Shown one piece after another: positions 24,535 to 34,099 of a stretch of 64,000 bases of DNA. The position numbers were made by a program, and so were the translations under genes. Origin of the DNA: Dipteris shenzhenensis (lineage: Eukaryota > Polypodiophyta > Polypodiopsida > Gleicheniales); the NCBI GenBank assembly GCA_047967505.1, contig CM106538.1, one strand, 5' to 3'. The notes beneath the pieces were generated by a model. The model was not told the origin of the DNA and ran no database searches. It worked only from the letters and a program-made list of their open reading frames with translations. Position 1 is the stretch's first letter. Each line of letters opens with the position of its first letter.

Positions 24535-24644
24535 AGTTTATGTCAGCACAGAGGATCAGGTAGCTGACATCTTCACGAAAGCATTGGGTGGAGAGAAGCT
24601 GCGCAAGTTCAGAGACTTGCTTGGTGTGCAGGAATTGGGATTGA

Positions 24645-24657
24645 GCTCGAGGGGGAG
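24645..24657 (+). other. Polypurine tract of copia
   Basis: The purine run GAGGGGGAG lies directly before the 3' LTR start TGTTGAG and serves as plus-strand primer in this class. Confidence 0.9.
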
Positions 24658-25010
24658 TGTTGAGATATCGAGCTCCACTCGCAATATGCCAGGGTGACTG
24701 TTGTGCATTTATGTCACCGACCTGTTAGCTGGAGATGCGATTGGTACACCGCCCACGAATAATAGCTGGATGATAGCTATCCTTATCTACTCTAGTTTGT
24801 GGCTCAGTTAGTATGCCACCTTAGTTAGTTGAGTTTGGTTTGAGACCCACATATAGGGTTCTTCTATTTCTTTGTACTAGAGTTCTTTTGGCTTACACAA
24901 CTAAGAAGAGGAAAACTGTTTTTCAGCCTCCACCTTCGTGTGTATTCCCCCATTGTGCATGTGAGAAAGCCTCAAGTGAGACTCCTTCCCTCTCTCCCAC
25001 AATCTTCACA
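24658..25010 (+). repeat. 3' LTR of the copia element
   Basis: 353 bp, same length as the 5' LTR with six transitions between them and no indels. Followed by CCTCG. Confidence 0.95.
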
Positions 25011-25576
25011 CCTCGTACAATTGTGTTGATTGCAACTCTCGCATTTTGACCTCAGACTCTAACATCACGTGTACGTGGGATGTAGTGCCCCTAAAAATGG
25101 AATCCATCATGTTGACCATACCCTCGTCATCATCCGGGAGACTATAGTCTTGCTGAAAGTGAGAAGGTATATGCGTACCCTCGTCACCCTCCTCATCCTG
25201 TTTTAAGATTTCGTGTAAATATAAGATCTTCTATTTCTTGGTATTCAATAAAACTGCGAACTTAAATAGCTTTGACTTACCGATAGTCCATCAACACGTG
25301 CAACACCAACGGTGGGTAATGGTTCCGGCTCCTCCATATACATCCGCAAGTGGCACATGATAACACGACGTTGATGTCGTACTTCTCGCTTGCAATGAGT
25401 GCAATGATAGTATAACCTCTCCGTAAGCCACTTCGTGCTCCCGGGCATCGAACGAGCTTCCACTCATCCCTTCCATCTACACTTATAAAATCACAACATA
25501 AGCATGAAGAAGAGATATTAACAGTTATAAAATAGCATGTATGAGCTTCTTTTCATGCTACAACAAAAAGTGACTG

Positions 25577-25668
25577 TAAGCGTCACTATATAGCGACATT
25601 TTGCTCTGTTTCATCGCTATATAGCGATGTTTTTTAATTAAAAATGTCGCTATATAGCGACACTGTGG
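25577..25668. promoter_or_regulatory. Central palindrome cluster of element B
   Basis: Three copies: CGTCACTATATAGCGACA, ATCGCTATATAGCGATG and GTCGCTATATAGCGACA, between the tnp2 start (25476, minus) and the spliced leader (plus, from about 25690). Positioned to control both genes. Confidence 0.6.
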
Positions 25669-25689
25669 GTTAAAACCCGAAACTCTCAT

Positions 25690-26345
25690 CGTGCGGCATT
25701 TTCTTTATACTATTCTCTAATCTCTCAAGATAGCAAGCCAATATCTCCTCCCACCTATTTTCGACGACCTCCCACCTATTTCAAGCAACCTCCCACTCTA
25801 TTTTCCACTCCTCACCCTTCTCCTAGCTCTTGTACTCCCTCTCTACCCTTTTTCCTCTTTGGTTTCTTGAAAGGAAGTTCTTTAAGAGGTGAGTTTGTTT
25901 CAACAATGTAAGTTGTTTTTTTGTTAGCTTTAGTTTTGTGAGTGCTTCTCCTTGTATTTCTAAAACCTGTAAACTAGTTTTCATGCTTGTTTTCAAAGGA
26001 TTCAAACAAAAAACGAGATTTCAAGAAAGAAAGCAGACTCACCTCTTTTTTCTGTATTTCTCTTCCTTCTCTTTCTCCTTGTCTCCTCAATCTCCTCCTT
26101 TCCTTGTCTCCTCAATCTCCTCCTTTCAAGAAGTTGCTTTTGTAATCTCCTCCTTCCTCTAACATCTTATTTGAAAAAATGGGTTGTTTTCTGTCTTTTG
26201 TAGGGCCAGTCCACAACACCGAGCGGGACCTGCAGCTAGTGCCTTAAGCGCTAGCTGCAGTGATGGGTGTAGGATCCCTCTCTTCCCCTCAAACTCTTTC
26301 CTTCTTCCCCCTTCTCTTATTCTCTTTTTTCCCCTTTCTCTTATT
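25690..26345 (+). promoter_or_regulatory. Spliced leader of the second gene, element B
   Basis: The leader exon ends at the donor AAGAGGTGAGTTTG (about 25889). The acceptor TTTTGTAG (about 26202) precedes GGCCAGTCCACAACACCGAG. A GCAGCTAGTGCCTTAAGCGC palindrome block at about 26232 opens the region that runs into the satellite. Relative to other copies B lacks the middle intron between GGGAC and CTGCAGC. No long ORF is supported. Confidence 0.55.
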
Positions 26346-27250
26346 TTTTATTTCCGCATAAACTCATGCTCATGCGTGAGCATGAGCTTATGCTCATGCT
26401 TATGCTTCTCTCTTTCCCCCTTCTCTATTTCCCCCTTCTCTCATTCTCTATTTCCGCATAAGCTCATGCTCATGCATAAGCATAAGCATGAGCTTATGCT
26501 TATGCTTATTCTTAAGCATAAGCATAAGCATAAGCTCATGCTTATGCTCATGCATGAGCATGAGCTTATGCTCATGCATGAGCATGAGCTTATGCTCATG
26601 CTTATGCTTCTCTCTTTCCCCCTTCTCTCATTCTCTATTTCCACATAAGATCATGCTTATGCTCATGCTTAAGCATAAGCATAAGCATAAGTTCATGCTT
26701 ATGCTCATGCATGAGCATGAGCTGATGCTCATGCTTATGCTTCTCTCTTTCCCCCTTCTCTATTTCCCCCTTCTCTCATTCTCTATTTCCGCATAAGCTC
26801 ATGCTCATGCATAAGCATAAGCATGAGCTCATGCTTATGCTTATGCATGAGCATAAGCATGAGCTTATGCTTATGCTTATGCTTAAATGCATGAGCATAA
26901 GCTCATGCTTATGCTTCTCTCTTTCCCCCTTCTCTATTTCCCCCTTCTCTCATTCTCTACTTCCGCATAAGTTGATGCTCATGCATCATCCTTATGCTTA
27001 TGCTTAAGCATTGGCATTAGCTCATGCTTATGCTCATGCATGAGCATGAGCTTATGCTCATGCTTATGCTTCTCCTTTTCCCCCTTCTCTATTTCCCCCT
27101 TCTCTCATTCTCTATTTCTGCGTAAGCTCATTCTCTATTTCCCTCTTCTCTCCCTCTTCTTCAGATTCCTCTTGCTCTTCTTCCTCTTCCTCTTCCTCTT
27201 CCTCCTCTTCTTTCCCTCTTTGCCTATGCCTATGCCTATGCCTATGCTTA
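26345..27250. repeat. GCTTAT/GCATAA satellite of element B
   Basis: Hexamer runs with TGCTCATGCATGAGCA palindromes alternate with pyrimidine blocks ('tctctttcccccttctctatt'). The period of the compound unit is about 150-180 bp (compare 26360, 26470, 26630, 26790, 26950). It lies upstream of the ATG at 27298. The ORFs in it are repeat artefacts. Confidence 0.8.
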
Positions 27251-27297
27251 TGTTTGTTTTTTTGTTTTTTATTTTCGTGTTTGTGTCTATGTTAGAC

Positions 27298-28753
27298 ATG
27301 GGCTCACGTCGCTCATCCGATGAGTACGGATAGCCTCGCAGGAGAAGAGCTCATGATCTTTATGCTCCAGAGGACTTTGATTCCTCTCAGGCAACTACCC
27401 CGAGGACTACCCCTGGTCCGACTCCTCTCGGACCTAGCACTATGACTACCCCTAGTCCGACTCCTCTTCCACATAGCACTGTGACTATCCCTCGGGGAAC
27501 TCCTTTGCTAGCTACGCATGGCTTTGTCGGGAGTCGCAACGAGTTTGTAGTGCAGATGAGTGATGAGGAGGCAGCGAGATTCTTCTCTTTGCTATCTCAG
27601 AGGACCTCAGCAATTCCCTTCCCTACACCGACGGGTGGACGTACTACCCAGCCGTCCCCTAGTGCCCCTTCAACCACAGGGTCATCACCTGTGCATGCCT
27701 CTCATAAGGGAAGGAAGATTACGAAGGGTGGCTCATGTTGTGCTGACTTGAGAGACATAGATGAGTCAGCACACTCACGTTCCTACAGGTCTCCACTTGG
27801 TTCGGAGACACAGTATCAGTTAGTAGGTCCCTTTCCCTCTCCTACTCCCACTGCTACTCCTCACTCCAGAAGTGCTCGTGCAGCTTCCACTCCTTCTGAC
27901 TCTGCTACCATTAGTCCTCCTTACTCATCAGGGGATCTCTCCTATCAAATCACAGCTACCGGAGAGATAATAGAAGATAGAAAGGGCAAAGCAGTGATGG
28001 CCACCATGAGGAGGTTGATGAGTCATCACTTCAAGAGCAGCATTGCTACTAATTGGCGGTATCAAGATGGCCAAAAGAAGCAGGCGGTGATCGATGAGTT
28101 AAAACAAAGATACCCTAACCTGCCAAATGTGGAGTTTAATGACGATTATATGCGAGAGTGCATGGGTTTGGTCTTAAAGCATCATAGATCAATCTTGCGT
28201 ACTTCCATCACAAAGGAGTTGGCTAAACCTAGCTGGGCAGACAAAGCTGATTGGAAGTACTTCAAGAAGCAAAATAGGGACCATCCTGAATCGTTTGAGG
28301 GTCAGAGGAGGGCTGCGAAGAGATGGCTAGATGTCATAGGTACTTCGCACTTTGGTGCATGCAGACGGTATGCGTTCGAGGCAACCGTGGTAAGTCTACT
28401 TCTTCTCATTTAATGTATTATTCTATTTGTTTTACTACATATTACATGCACTTTAGCTAACTCTAACTGTCGTAAATTGGATTCCACAGCAAGCTGCGAT
28501 GGGTCATCTTCCTACAAATGCAGAGACACGATGCGCATTTTGGATAGGAACAAAGTTGTGGTTCATTGAGCAAGAGGCAATGGGAGCGACGGTCGATTGG
28601 GCTGAGGTGGCTGCTCGCACGGTATAAGTTTACTCCTACTTGTAATCTCACTTTTTAATTTAAGTTCCAATCTAATTTTTGATTTATATGGTTCACGCTT
28701 AGGGTCAAACCTCAAGCATCCCATCATTAGAGGCGAGCGATCAACAGGGCTAA
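27298..28753 (+). pseudogene. TNPA-like second gene of element B (Transposase_24-like)
   Basis: Exon 1 27298-28389 (364 codons) starts MGSRRSSDEYG. It has a Pro/Thr-rich N-terminal half, then ITATGEIIEDRKGKAVMATM, RYPNLPNVEFNDDYM, KPSWADKADWKYFKKQ, and ends near GTSHFGAC.RYAFEATV. Exon 2 28490-28621 (44 codons) has TKLWFIEQEAMGATVDWAEV. Exon 3 starts at 28703. All introns are GT-AG and in phase 0. The layout resembles Transposase_24 proteins, whose En/Spm relative TNPA binds subterminal repeats. TAG at 27331 replaces CAG of other copies and TAA at 28751 replaces CAA, removing the acidic tail. Assignment to the family is by motif spacing only. Confidence 0.7.
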
Positions 28754-29064
28754 GGATCAGATGCAGGTGACGAGGATGAGGGAGAAGATGCAGGTGACGA
28801 GGACCAAGGAACATGCCAACAAGACGAATGATTCGGATTCGGATGAGTAGTAGTGGTAGTAACATTTTGTATATCCGCTCATTTGAGCAATTTTGTATCG
28901 CCCTTTCGAAAGGGTAATTTTGTTACAAACAATGTTGTATATGTCCGACATGTATATGCTTTTGTTGCTCATCATTTCACAAGAGCGATTTTGTATTACC
29001 CTTTTCACAAGGAAAATTTTGTTATAAAAAAGCTTTGTTTTGTAATTACAAAAAAAAAAAAGGA

Positions 29065-29112
29065 TTAGTGGGGCTAAATAGGGCCATAGGAAGCCCTGTT
29101 TAGCCCCACTAA
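29065..29112. other. Conserved hairpin near the right end of B
   Basis: Arms TTAGTGGGGCTAAATAGGGC (29065-29084) and GCCCTGTTTAGCCCCACTAA (29093-29112) flank an 8-nt loop with one mismatch. An A run precedes it and a T run follows, and it lies downstream of exon 3. Matching hairpins are in elements A and E. Confidence 0.65.
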
Positions 29113-29124
29113 CCCTTTTTTTTA

Positions 29125-29361
29125 AGTTCTGTTAATCGTCGCTATATAGTGACGTTTACCAGTGTCACTATATAGCGACGATTAATAGTTTGCTATATAG
29201 CGACGTTTGCTAGTGTCGCTATATAGTGACGCTTTATAGAGACGGTCCTTTTCCGACGCTTTTAGCGACACTTATAGTGACGTTTGCGCTTGTGAAAAAA
29301 AAAAAATTTAATGTAAAAAGCCTTAGTATTTTTGTCAGAAAATGGCCTATGCCTTGTAGTG
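29125..29361. promoter_or_regulatory. Right terminus and palindromes of element B
   Basis: About five CGTCGCTATATAGCGACG-type palindromes (29128-29230, several with one G-to-A or C-to-T change) are followed by an A-rich spacer and the end GGCCTATGCCTTGTAGTG. Confidence 0.7.
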
Positions 29362-29749
29362 GGTGGGGACTCACGTTTTTGGGACTCATGATGATGAGAA
29401 CCGCCTTTAGATCTTTGCTGATCTAGTGGGTCTAGCATTTTGTTTAACTCATGCCATAGAAATAAGGGATTTTAGGGTTTTAAATTACTTTACATAGTCT
29501 TTTGAAAGCACTTTAGGGTTTTTATTTATAGGCCCTTTTAAATTAGGGTTTTTTGAGTGCACCCCTCCCCCCTGGTCTTTTGTCACGCTAGTTCGCTAAT
29601 GCTTAATCTGCACCACCCTCCCTCCCAACTAACGCACCCACCCCTCTGCCCTACCATGTTGCACATGCAACTCTGCAATTTCCAAATAAATTTGTGAATT
29701 TTGAAATCTATAATTGACTCAAAATAGTATTAACTTTATTCATCAAACA
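29362..29749. other. No gene seen right of element B
   Basis: AT-rich with a C-rich patch at 29560-29650. No terminus or family sequence recognised. Confidence 0.4.
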
Positions 29750-31215
29750 TTTTACATTTGGGGTTCTCTTAGGACCCAAAGCGTCCCCTGTCTGACTCTA
29801 TGTTGCAACCGAACTGCAACCCCTTGACTCTCTGTTGAGGACTTCCAAGTAGCATATCTCCTTGTCTTCTTGACATGTTGGACCGCTTTTGTGAGACTTG
29901 ATACCTCTACCTTGTCACGCTTGAGAGTCCTGGCCTCTAGAAATCTATAAAACCAAATGAGCATTTTGTGCGCATTGCTTCTCATGATACCACCCCCATG
30001 CCTTGTATTCTTGAAGTAGGCTGCCTTTGTTCTATAGTGCGATTTCTCCATTCCTTGAGTATTCCAAATGGACAGAGGGCCCCATTGCTCCACAAACCAT
30101 GGTGCATGTGTGCAAAGAATATGCTGTAAAGAAAAACATCATATTAGAAACATAAATTGACTCAAGTTTAAGCACAAAATTTCAACCTAAGGAAGATTAC
30201 CATGTAATGTGTAATTTGTGACTCTCACCATGCTTCTACCATCAATGATATGATTTCTCCCAATGCTGTCCTGAATCCCTCATAATAAAGCCCATCTATT
30301 TGACCTTGTCTAAGCAACTTTATAAATGCATCAAGCTTTGTCCACAGTTTTTCTCTCAAAGTAGCAATTCGTGGATGTGAAGCTTCATTCGTAGTGCACT
30401 CACACAAGCTTTCCAGTACTCCCAACCTAGGGTGCTTTGAGCCAATGTATATTTTTCTTTATCAGCATTGTCGTTACTAGACAAGAGCCTCCTTGACTTT
30501 CCTCCACCCATGGGCACTTTAGCAAGAAGATTTTGTGTCTTTCCTGATTATTTCTTGTCCTACTTAAGCTTCACATTGCCTTTGTGAAGTCCCATTAGTG
30601 ACAGTAAATCTTTAGCTTTTCCAATGCATTGTGCAGAGACCTGATGTGGCCTCAAATTCCAAGCATAAACTAGATGGAGATAGAGTAACTTATCAAGTAT
30701 ACATAGTTCAACATGCAAAGTACATGCATGTACCCGCTCCAATGGAATTGATAGAATGGGGTCCCACTTAGGATCCTTTTTGTGATGATTAGAGGCTGCA
30801 CTTTGGTTGCAAGAAAGGATGCCATTTCCCCTATGTAGGCTTCCCTTTTACATCTTCTACAAGTGGGTGCAATACAAGCATGTCCATTTTGCATCTGCAC
30901 CTATATCACAACCATACAAGCACTTGAGGGTCTTCAAATCACTAGCTAGATGCCATTCAACTTGAAACGTTCCATGCCCATCCACTATTAATTTTTGCCA
31001 TGACTATTGTCTTTGAATAATCGACGAGATGCCAGTTATCTCCAAAACCCACTGCAAAGTCTCGTGGCACTCCTTTGGGGTCTCAAAGGCTACAAGACAC
31101 CATATGTCCTTCTCAAATTGGGCTGAGAAACCCTGATCAACTTCCTCATCCCCTTGAGAAAAATGCAAGACATCCTTCATATACAAATGCTCACCCTATC
31201 TAGCTTGTGCTCTTT
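29750..31215 (-). pseudogene. Remnants of an unrecognised multi-segment gene
   Basis: Minus-strand coding blocks in this order: 31186-31004 (LHFSQGDEEVDQGFSAQFEK); 30990-30850, where a broken frame reads WHLASDLKTLKCLYGCDIGA and then a Cys-x2-Cys; 30742-30560; 30425-30225; and 30093-29752 (WNTQGMEKSHYRTKAAYF, then NTRHGGG). The D.K.L...G...GA...C..C and G.E...Y..K..YF..T.HGGG patterns look like uncharacterised transposon-borne proteins, but I cannot name the family. Stops and frame changes show decay. It abuts the DUF4216 region of element E at about 31222, so it may have been carried into that element or marks an older transposon. Confidence 0.4.
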
Positions 31216-31221
31216 TACCAA

Positions 31222-33121
31222 ACACCACCATCTTGGATCAGAATGATCTGGATGAAAAACCACCTATATTGAAGATGGGTGCCAAATGCCATCAATTATA
31301 TATATGAAATTATGCTTAAGTACATGTATCAATGGATCTTTCAAAATGAAAGCTTCGATTAATTAAATCATTAGTATTGACCTGCTCACAATGCTTGGGA
31401 AGAACAAAAGTATCACTTTCATCGGTCCAAAGTTTGGTGGAGTCTATTGCAAAGAAATCACTACTGTCTTTTCTCACTGTCGTATGGGGACCGTTGTAAA
31501 TAGTTCTAAACCATTTTACATAAAAAATGAAAATACTAAATCGTCTGAAATCAATTTCACAGATTTTGCATATGGTTCCACAATAATCCAACTATGAGGA
31601 GAGAAGATTGGTATCTGAAGCACTTACTCGGCTATCTTGTGTGAAGTTAGCCATGAGTCCACAATCATACGTGCATCTCTTTGAATTGATGCGTTCCACG
31701 TGAAAATGTCATCCATATGACCATAATGCACTGCACTTTTTGTACTGCAAATGAGCATCATTAAAACAATGAAGATGCATCTATTTTATAGTGTATATTG
31801 CCACAAATAATCACTGAATTACATCAAGAGGTAAGAAACTTACATGCATCATACATACAGATGATAAATCTTGCTCGCGCTCGTTTATTGTCTCTCCATC
31901 ACATTTGGCTTTACGTCAAGCCAATTGTAGCCAATCAAGTGACATGTGAGTGGGGAGAAGGGCAAGATCCCTTGGATATGGTTGTGATTGCCTGTACATT
32001 ACTTTGAATCTCGTCCTTGCATTTATTCTTTCTGCTTTGGCTGCTTCATATCTCTCAATCCAATCCTCTTCATATCTCCTTCTGCATCTCCATTTTCTCT
32101 TCGCTCATCTTTCTTTTAATCCTTTTTCCTTGGGGAATGTTGCCAACGATGCGATCATCATCCTTGCTATGCCAAGCTTGTGGCATATTGGGATCCGTGG
32201 ATGCAAGAAACTCCATGATATATACTAATGACTCTTGCACAAGCCATCCCTCTACCATGCTTGCTTCTAGTCTCGCTCTTTATCTTACAAATCCCTTCAA
32301 AGTTTTCATAAACTGCTCGAGAAAAAATAGGCACTGACTATGAATGGTACCTGCAATGGCCACTTCATCAACTATGTGCACAGGCAAGTGCACTTGATTT
32401 GTCATAATGCCCGAGGGAAAGTGCTTCTCAAGCAAGCATATGGCTTCGATGGATTCCACCCTAGCCTTCTTGATGCTCGATATGGAGATCTCTTTTTGAG
32501 ATATCCACCTATTTCACATGCCCATGTAAGATATATTCATAATTAGTCTACAGATTATTCAGATTAAATTGAAGAAAATGCAATCAATGCAATTTGATAG
32601 TAATCATACCTCACAATACCACTGATCTTGAATATAGCATTTCTAACATCTTCTTGTAAGCACCTTTTATTGTAATTGGAAGGATGAACTATCAAAGCAA
32701 CAAAGAAGTCATGTCAATAATATAACATAATCATAATTACATTAACGCATCATGATTATCGATATACTAATCCTACAGCTTCCTGTAAGACCTTGTGCCA
32801 ATCATGGGACTTGAGCCCACTAAGCTTATTGTCCTTTGAAAATGCTCCTTTCAAGCATTTGGCACCCTATATTGAAGATGGGTGCCAAATGCCAAATGCT
32901 TCGAATAATGATGATTCTCAAACATACATGATGATTCTGAAAACAAACAATATCCAAATAATGATTCAAATTAATGTGGAAGCTAACCTCATTAAGGCCG
33001 AGAAACTTGTATCCGACCACCGATACTTTTCTTGTAGATTCAAGATTGAGAGACAAGACCGTAGTTTAGACATCCTAGCACCCTCGTACAACTATGTTGA
33101 TTGCAACTCTCACATATTGAC
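31222..33121 (-). pseudogene. tnp2 remnant of element E, catalytic core deleted
   Basis: Retained minus-strand parts are DUF4216 (about 31600-31390, VKWFRTIYNGPHTTVRKDSS), DUF4218 (about 32490-31850) and a 3' stub of the tnp2 core (about 32855-32780). Beyond a patched breakpoint lies exon 2 (about 33120-32985). The DGVNPF-containing core and the first exon are gone. The breakpoint at 32855-32890 holds filler copied from the 31262-31290 region. Confidence 0.75.
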
Positions 33122-33204
33122 CTGAAGTAAGAGGAGATATTGACAATTATAAGCATGGCATGTTTGAGCTTCACTTGAGGCCATATAAAAAAAATGAACA
33201 GTAA

Positions 33205-33265
33205 GCATCGCTCTGTTCCGTCACTATATAGCGACGAATAAGCGTCGCTATATAGCGACGCTGTG
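33205..33265. promoter_or_regulatory. Central palindromes of element E
   Basis: GTCACTATATAGCGACG and CGTCGCTATATAGCGACG lie side by side upstream of the leader. Same position as in the other elements. Confidence 0.6.
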
Positions 33266-33289
33266 GGTTAAAACCCGAAACGCTGAAAC

Positions 33290-34000
33290 ACGCGGCGTTT
33301 TGCTCAATCCATTCCCTAATCTCTCAAGTAAGCAACCCAAAATCTCCTCCCACCTATTTTCGACGACCTTCCATCTATTCCAAGCAACCTCCCACTCTAT
33401 TTTCCACTCCTCACCCTTCTCCTACCTCTTGTACTCCCTCTCTATCCTTTTCCCTCTTTGGTTTTCTGAAAGAAAGTTCTTCAAAAGGTGAGTTTGTTTC
33501 AACAATGTAGGTTGTTGTTTGTTAGCTTTAGTTTTGTGAGTGTTTCTACTTGTATTGCTAAACCTGTAAACTAATTTTCATGCTTGATTTGAAAGGATTG
33601 AAACAAAAAACGAGATTTCAAGAAAGAAAGAAAGAAAACTCACCTCTTTTTTCTGTATTTCTCTTCCTTCTCTTTCTCCTTGTCTCCTCAATCTCCTCCT
33701 TTCCTTGTCTCCTCAATCTCCTCTCTTCAAGAAGTTGCTTTTGTAATCTCCTCTTTCCACTAACATCTTATTTGAAAAAATGGGTTGTTTTCTCTCTTTT
33801 GTAGGGCCAGTCCACTACACCGAGCGGGACATACTCTCTCTTTTGTAGGGCTAGTCCATTACACCAAGCGGGACATACTTTTACAGGTAAGTGCTTCCTC
33901 TTCTTTCCATTTATTATTTTTGTTATTTGCATTGGCCTGCAGCTAGCGCCTTAAGCGCTAGCTACAGTGATGGGCGTAGGAACCCTCTCTTCCCCTCTCT
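33290..34000 (+). promoter_or_regulatory. Spliced leader with an 11-bp-arm palindrome, element E
   Basis: Donor AAAAGGTGAGTTTG (about 33485) and acceptor TTTTGTAG (about 33804) with GGCCAGTCCAC after it; this exon phrase is duplicated at 33834-33878. Second donor ACAGGTAAGTGC (about 33887), then acceptor GCCTGCAG (about 33941). The palindrome GCAGCTAGCGC, CTTAA, GCGCTAGCTAC follows (one mismatch here, perfect at 46033). Confidence 0.6.
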
Positions 34001-34099
34001 CTCTTTCCTTCTTCCCCCTTCTCTTTTTCTCCTTTTTCCGCCTTCTCTTTTTTCCCTCTTCTCTTATTCTCTCTTTCCCCCTTCTCTCTTTCCCCCTCA

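Larger units (their letters stand above)
20078..24697 (+). pseudogene. copia gag-pol polyprotein, five stops and a MITE
   Basis: A single reading frame with no frameshift. Gag (UBN2-like, NFQAWKFRMTNFL) leads to a CCHC knuckle CYYCGKMGHMAKDC at about residue 276. Protease has DSG with Val for the usual Ala. Integrase has HKRIGHVN and CEACQFGKQ zinc ligands and AERKN, but the second catalytic Asp is Asn (RSNGGGKY). Reverse transcriptase has QMDVKNAFLHG and YVDD. RNase H has YTDADWAG and ALSSTEAEY. In-frame stops are at 21320, 22295, 22574, 22598 and 23603; three sit where relatives have Gln and all fit C-to-T. The frame continues across the MITE (24288-24534 plus one 8-bp copy) into VYVSTEDQVADIFTKAL and ends in the 3' LTR. 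It cannot make a full polyprotein. Confidence 0.92.
19176..25015 (+). mobile_element. Ty1/copia LTR retrotransposon, 5-bp duplication CCTCG
   Basis: Element 19181-25010 is flanked by CCTCG at 19176-19180 and 25011-25015. The two 353-bp LTRs differ at six sites, all transitions. Order is LTR, initiator-Met primer site, gag, protease, integrase, reverse transcriptase, RNase H, polypurine tract, LTR, the copia order. It inserted into exon 2 of tnp2; the uninterrupted paralogous site is at about 60115-60135 in element D. A MITE lies near the end of the coding region. Confidence 0.97.
15670..25476 (-). pseudogene. tnp2 transposase of element B, split by the copia insertion
   Basis: tnp2 catalyses excision and integration of CACTA elements. 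Exons from the N-terminus: 25476-25281 (Transposase_assoc-like, LYYHCTHCKREV); 25197-25011 plus 19180-19082 (GWSD region, interrupted by copia); 18989-18260 and 18160-17550 (tnp2 core with MDGVNPFGLRSTSWSTWPIV, NYNIPPWL and HDFPGYGECTG); about 17220-16670 (DUF4218, FPLSIMTTQVHLLVHIVDEV and RARPEASMAEGWL); about 16590-16200 (DUF4216, VKWFRTIYNGPHATVRKDSS); 16091-15670 (RWWYVIQVAPRSK and a long acidic tail). The 99-nt intron 18259-18161 has GT-AG ends but no in-frame stop. A TGA at 18819-18821 replaces the CGA of copy D. Dead because of that stop and the insertion. Confidence 0.85.
15284..29361 (+). mobile_element. CACTA element B, both termini present, with nested copia
   Basis: The left end is CACTACTACACACGGATCC and the right end is GGCCTATGCCTTGTAGTG. 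Inside, tnp2 runs on the minus strand (25476 to 15670), then come the central palindromes, leader, satellite and second gene on the plus strand (27298-28753), then the hairpin and terminal palindromes. Without the 5.8-kb copia insertion and its duplication it is about 8.2 kb. The 3-bp flanks differ (TCC on the left, GGT on the right), so no target duplication is visible; the ends may come from a recombined element or the flank has changed. Confidence 0.85.

Noticed and set aside
15284-29361. 3-bp target duplication for element B
   Set aside because: Flanks are TCC and GGT, which do not match; I do not claim a simple insertion.
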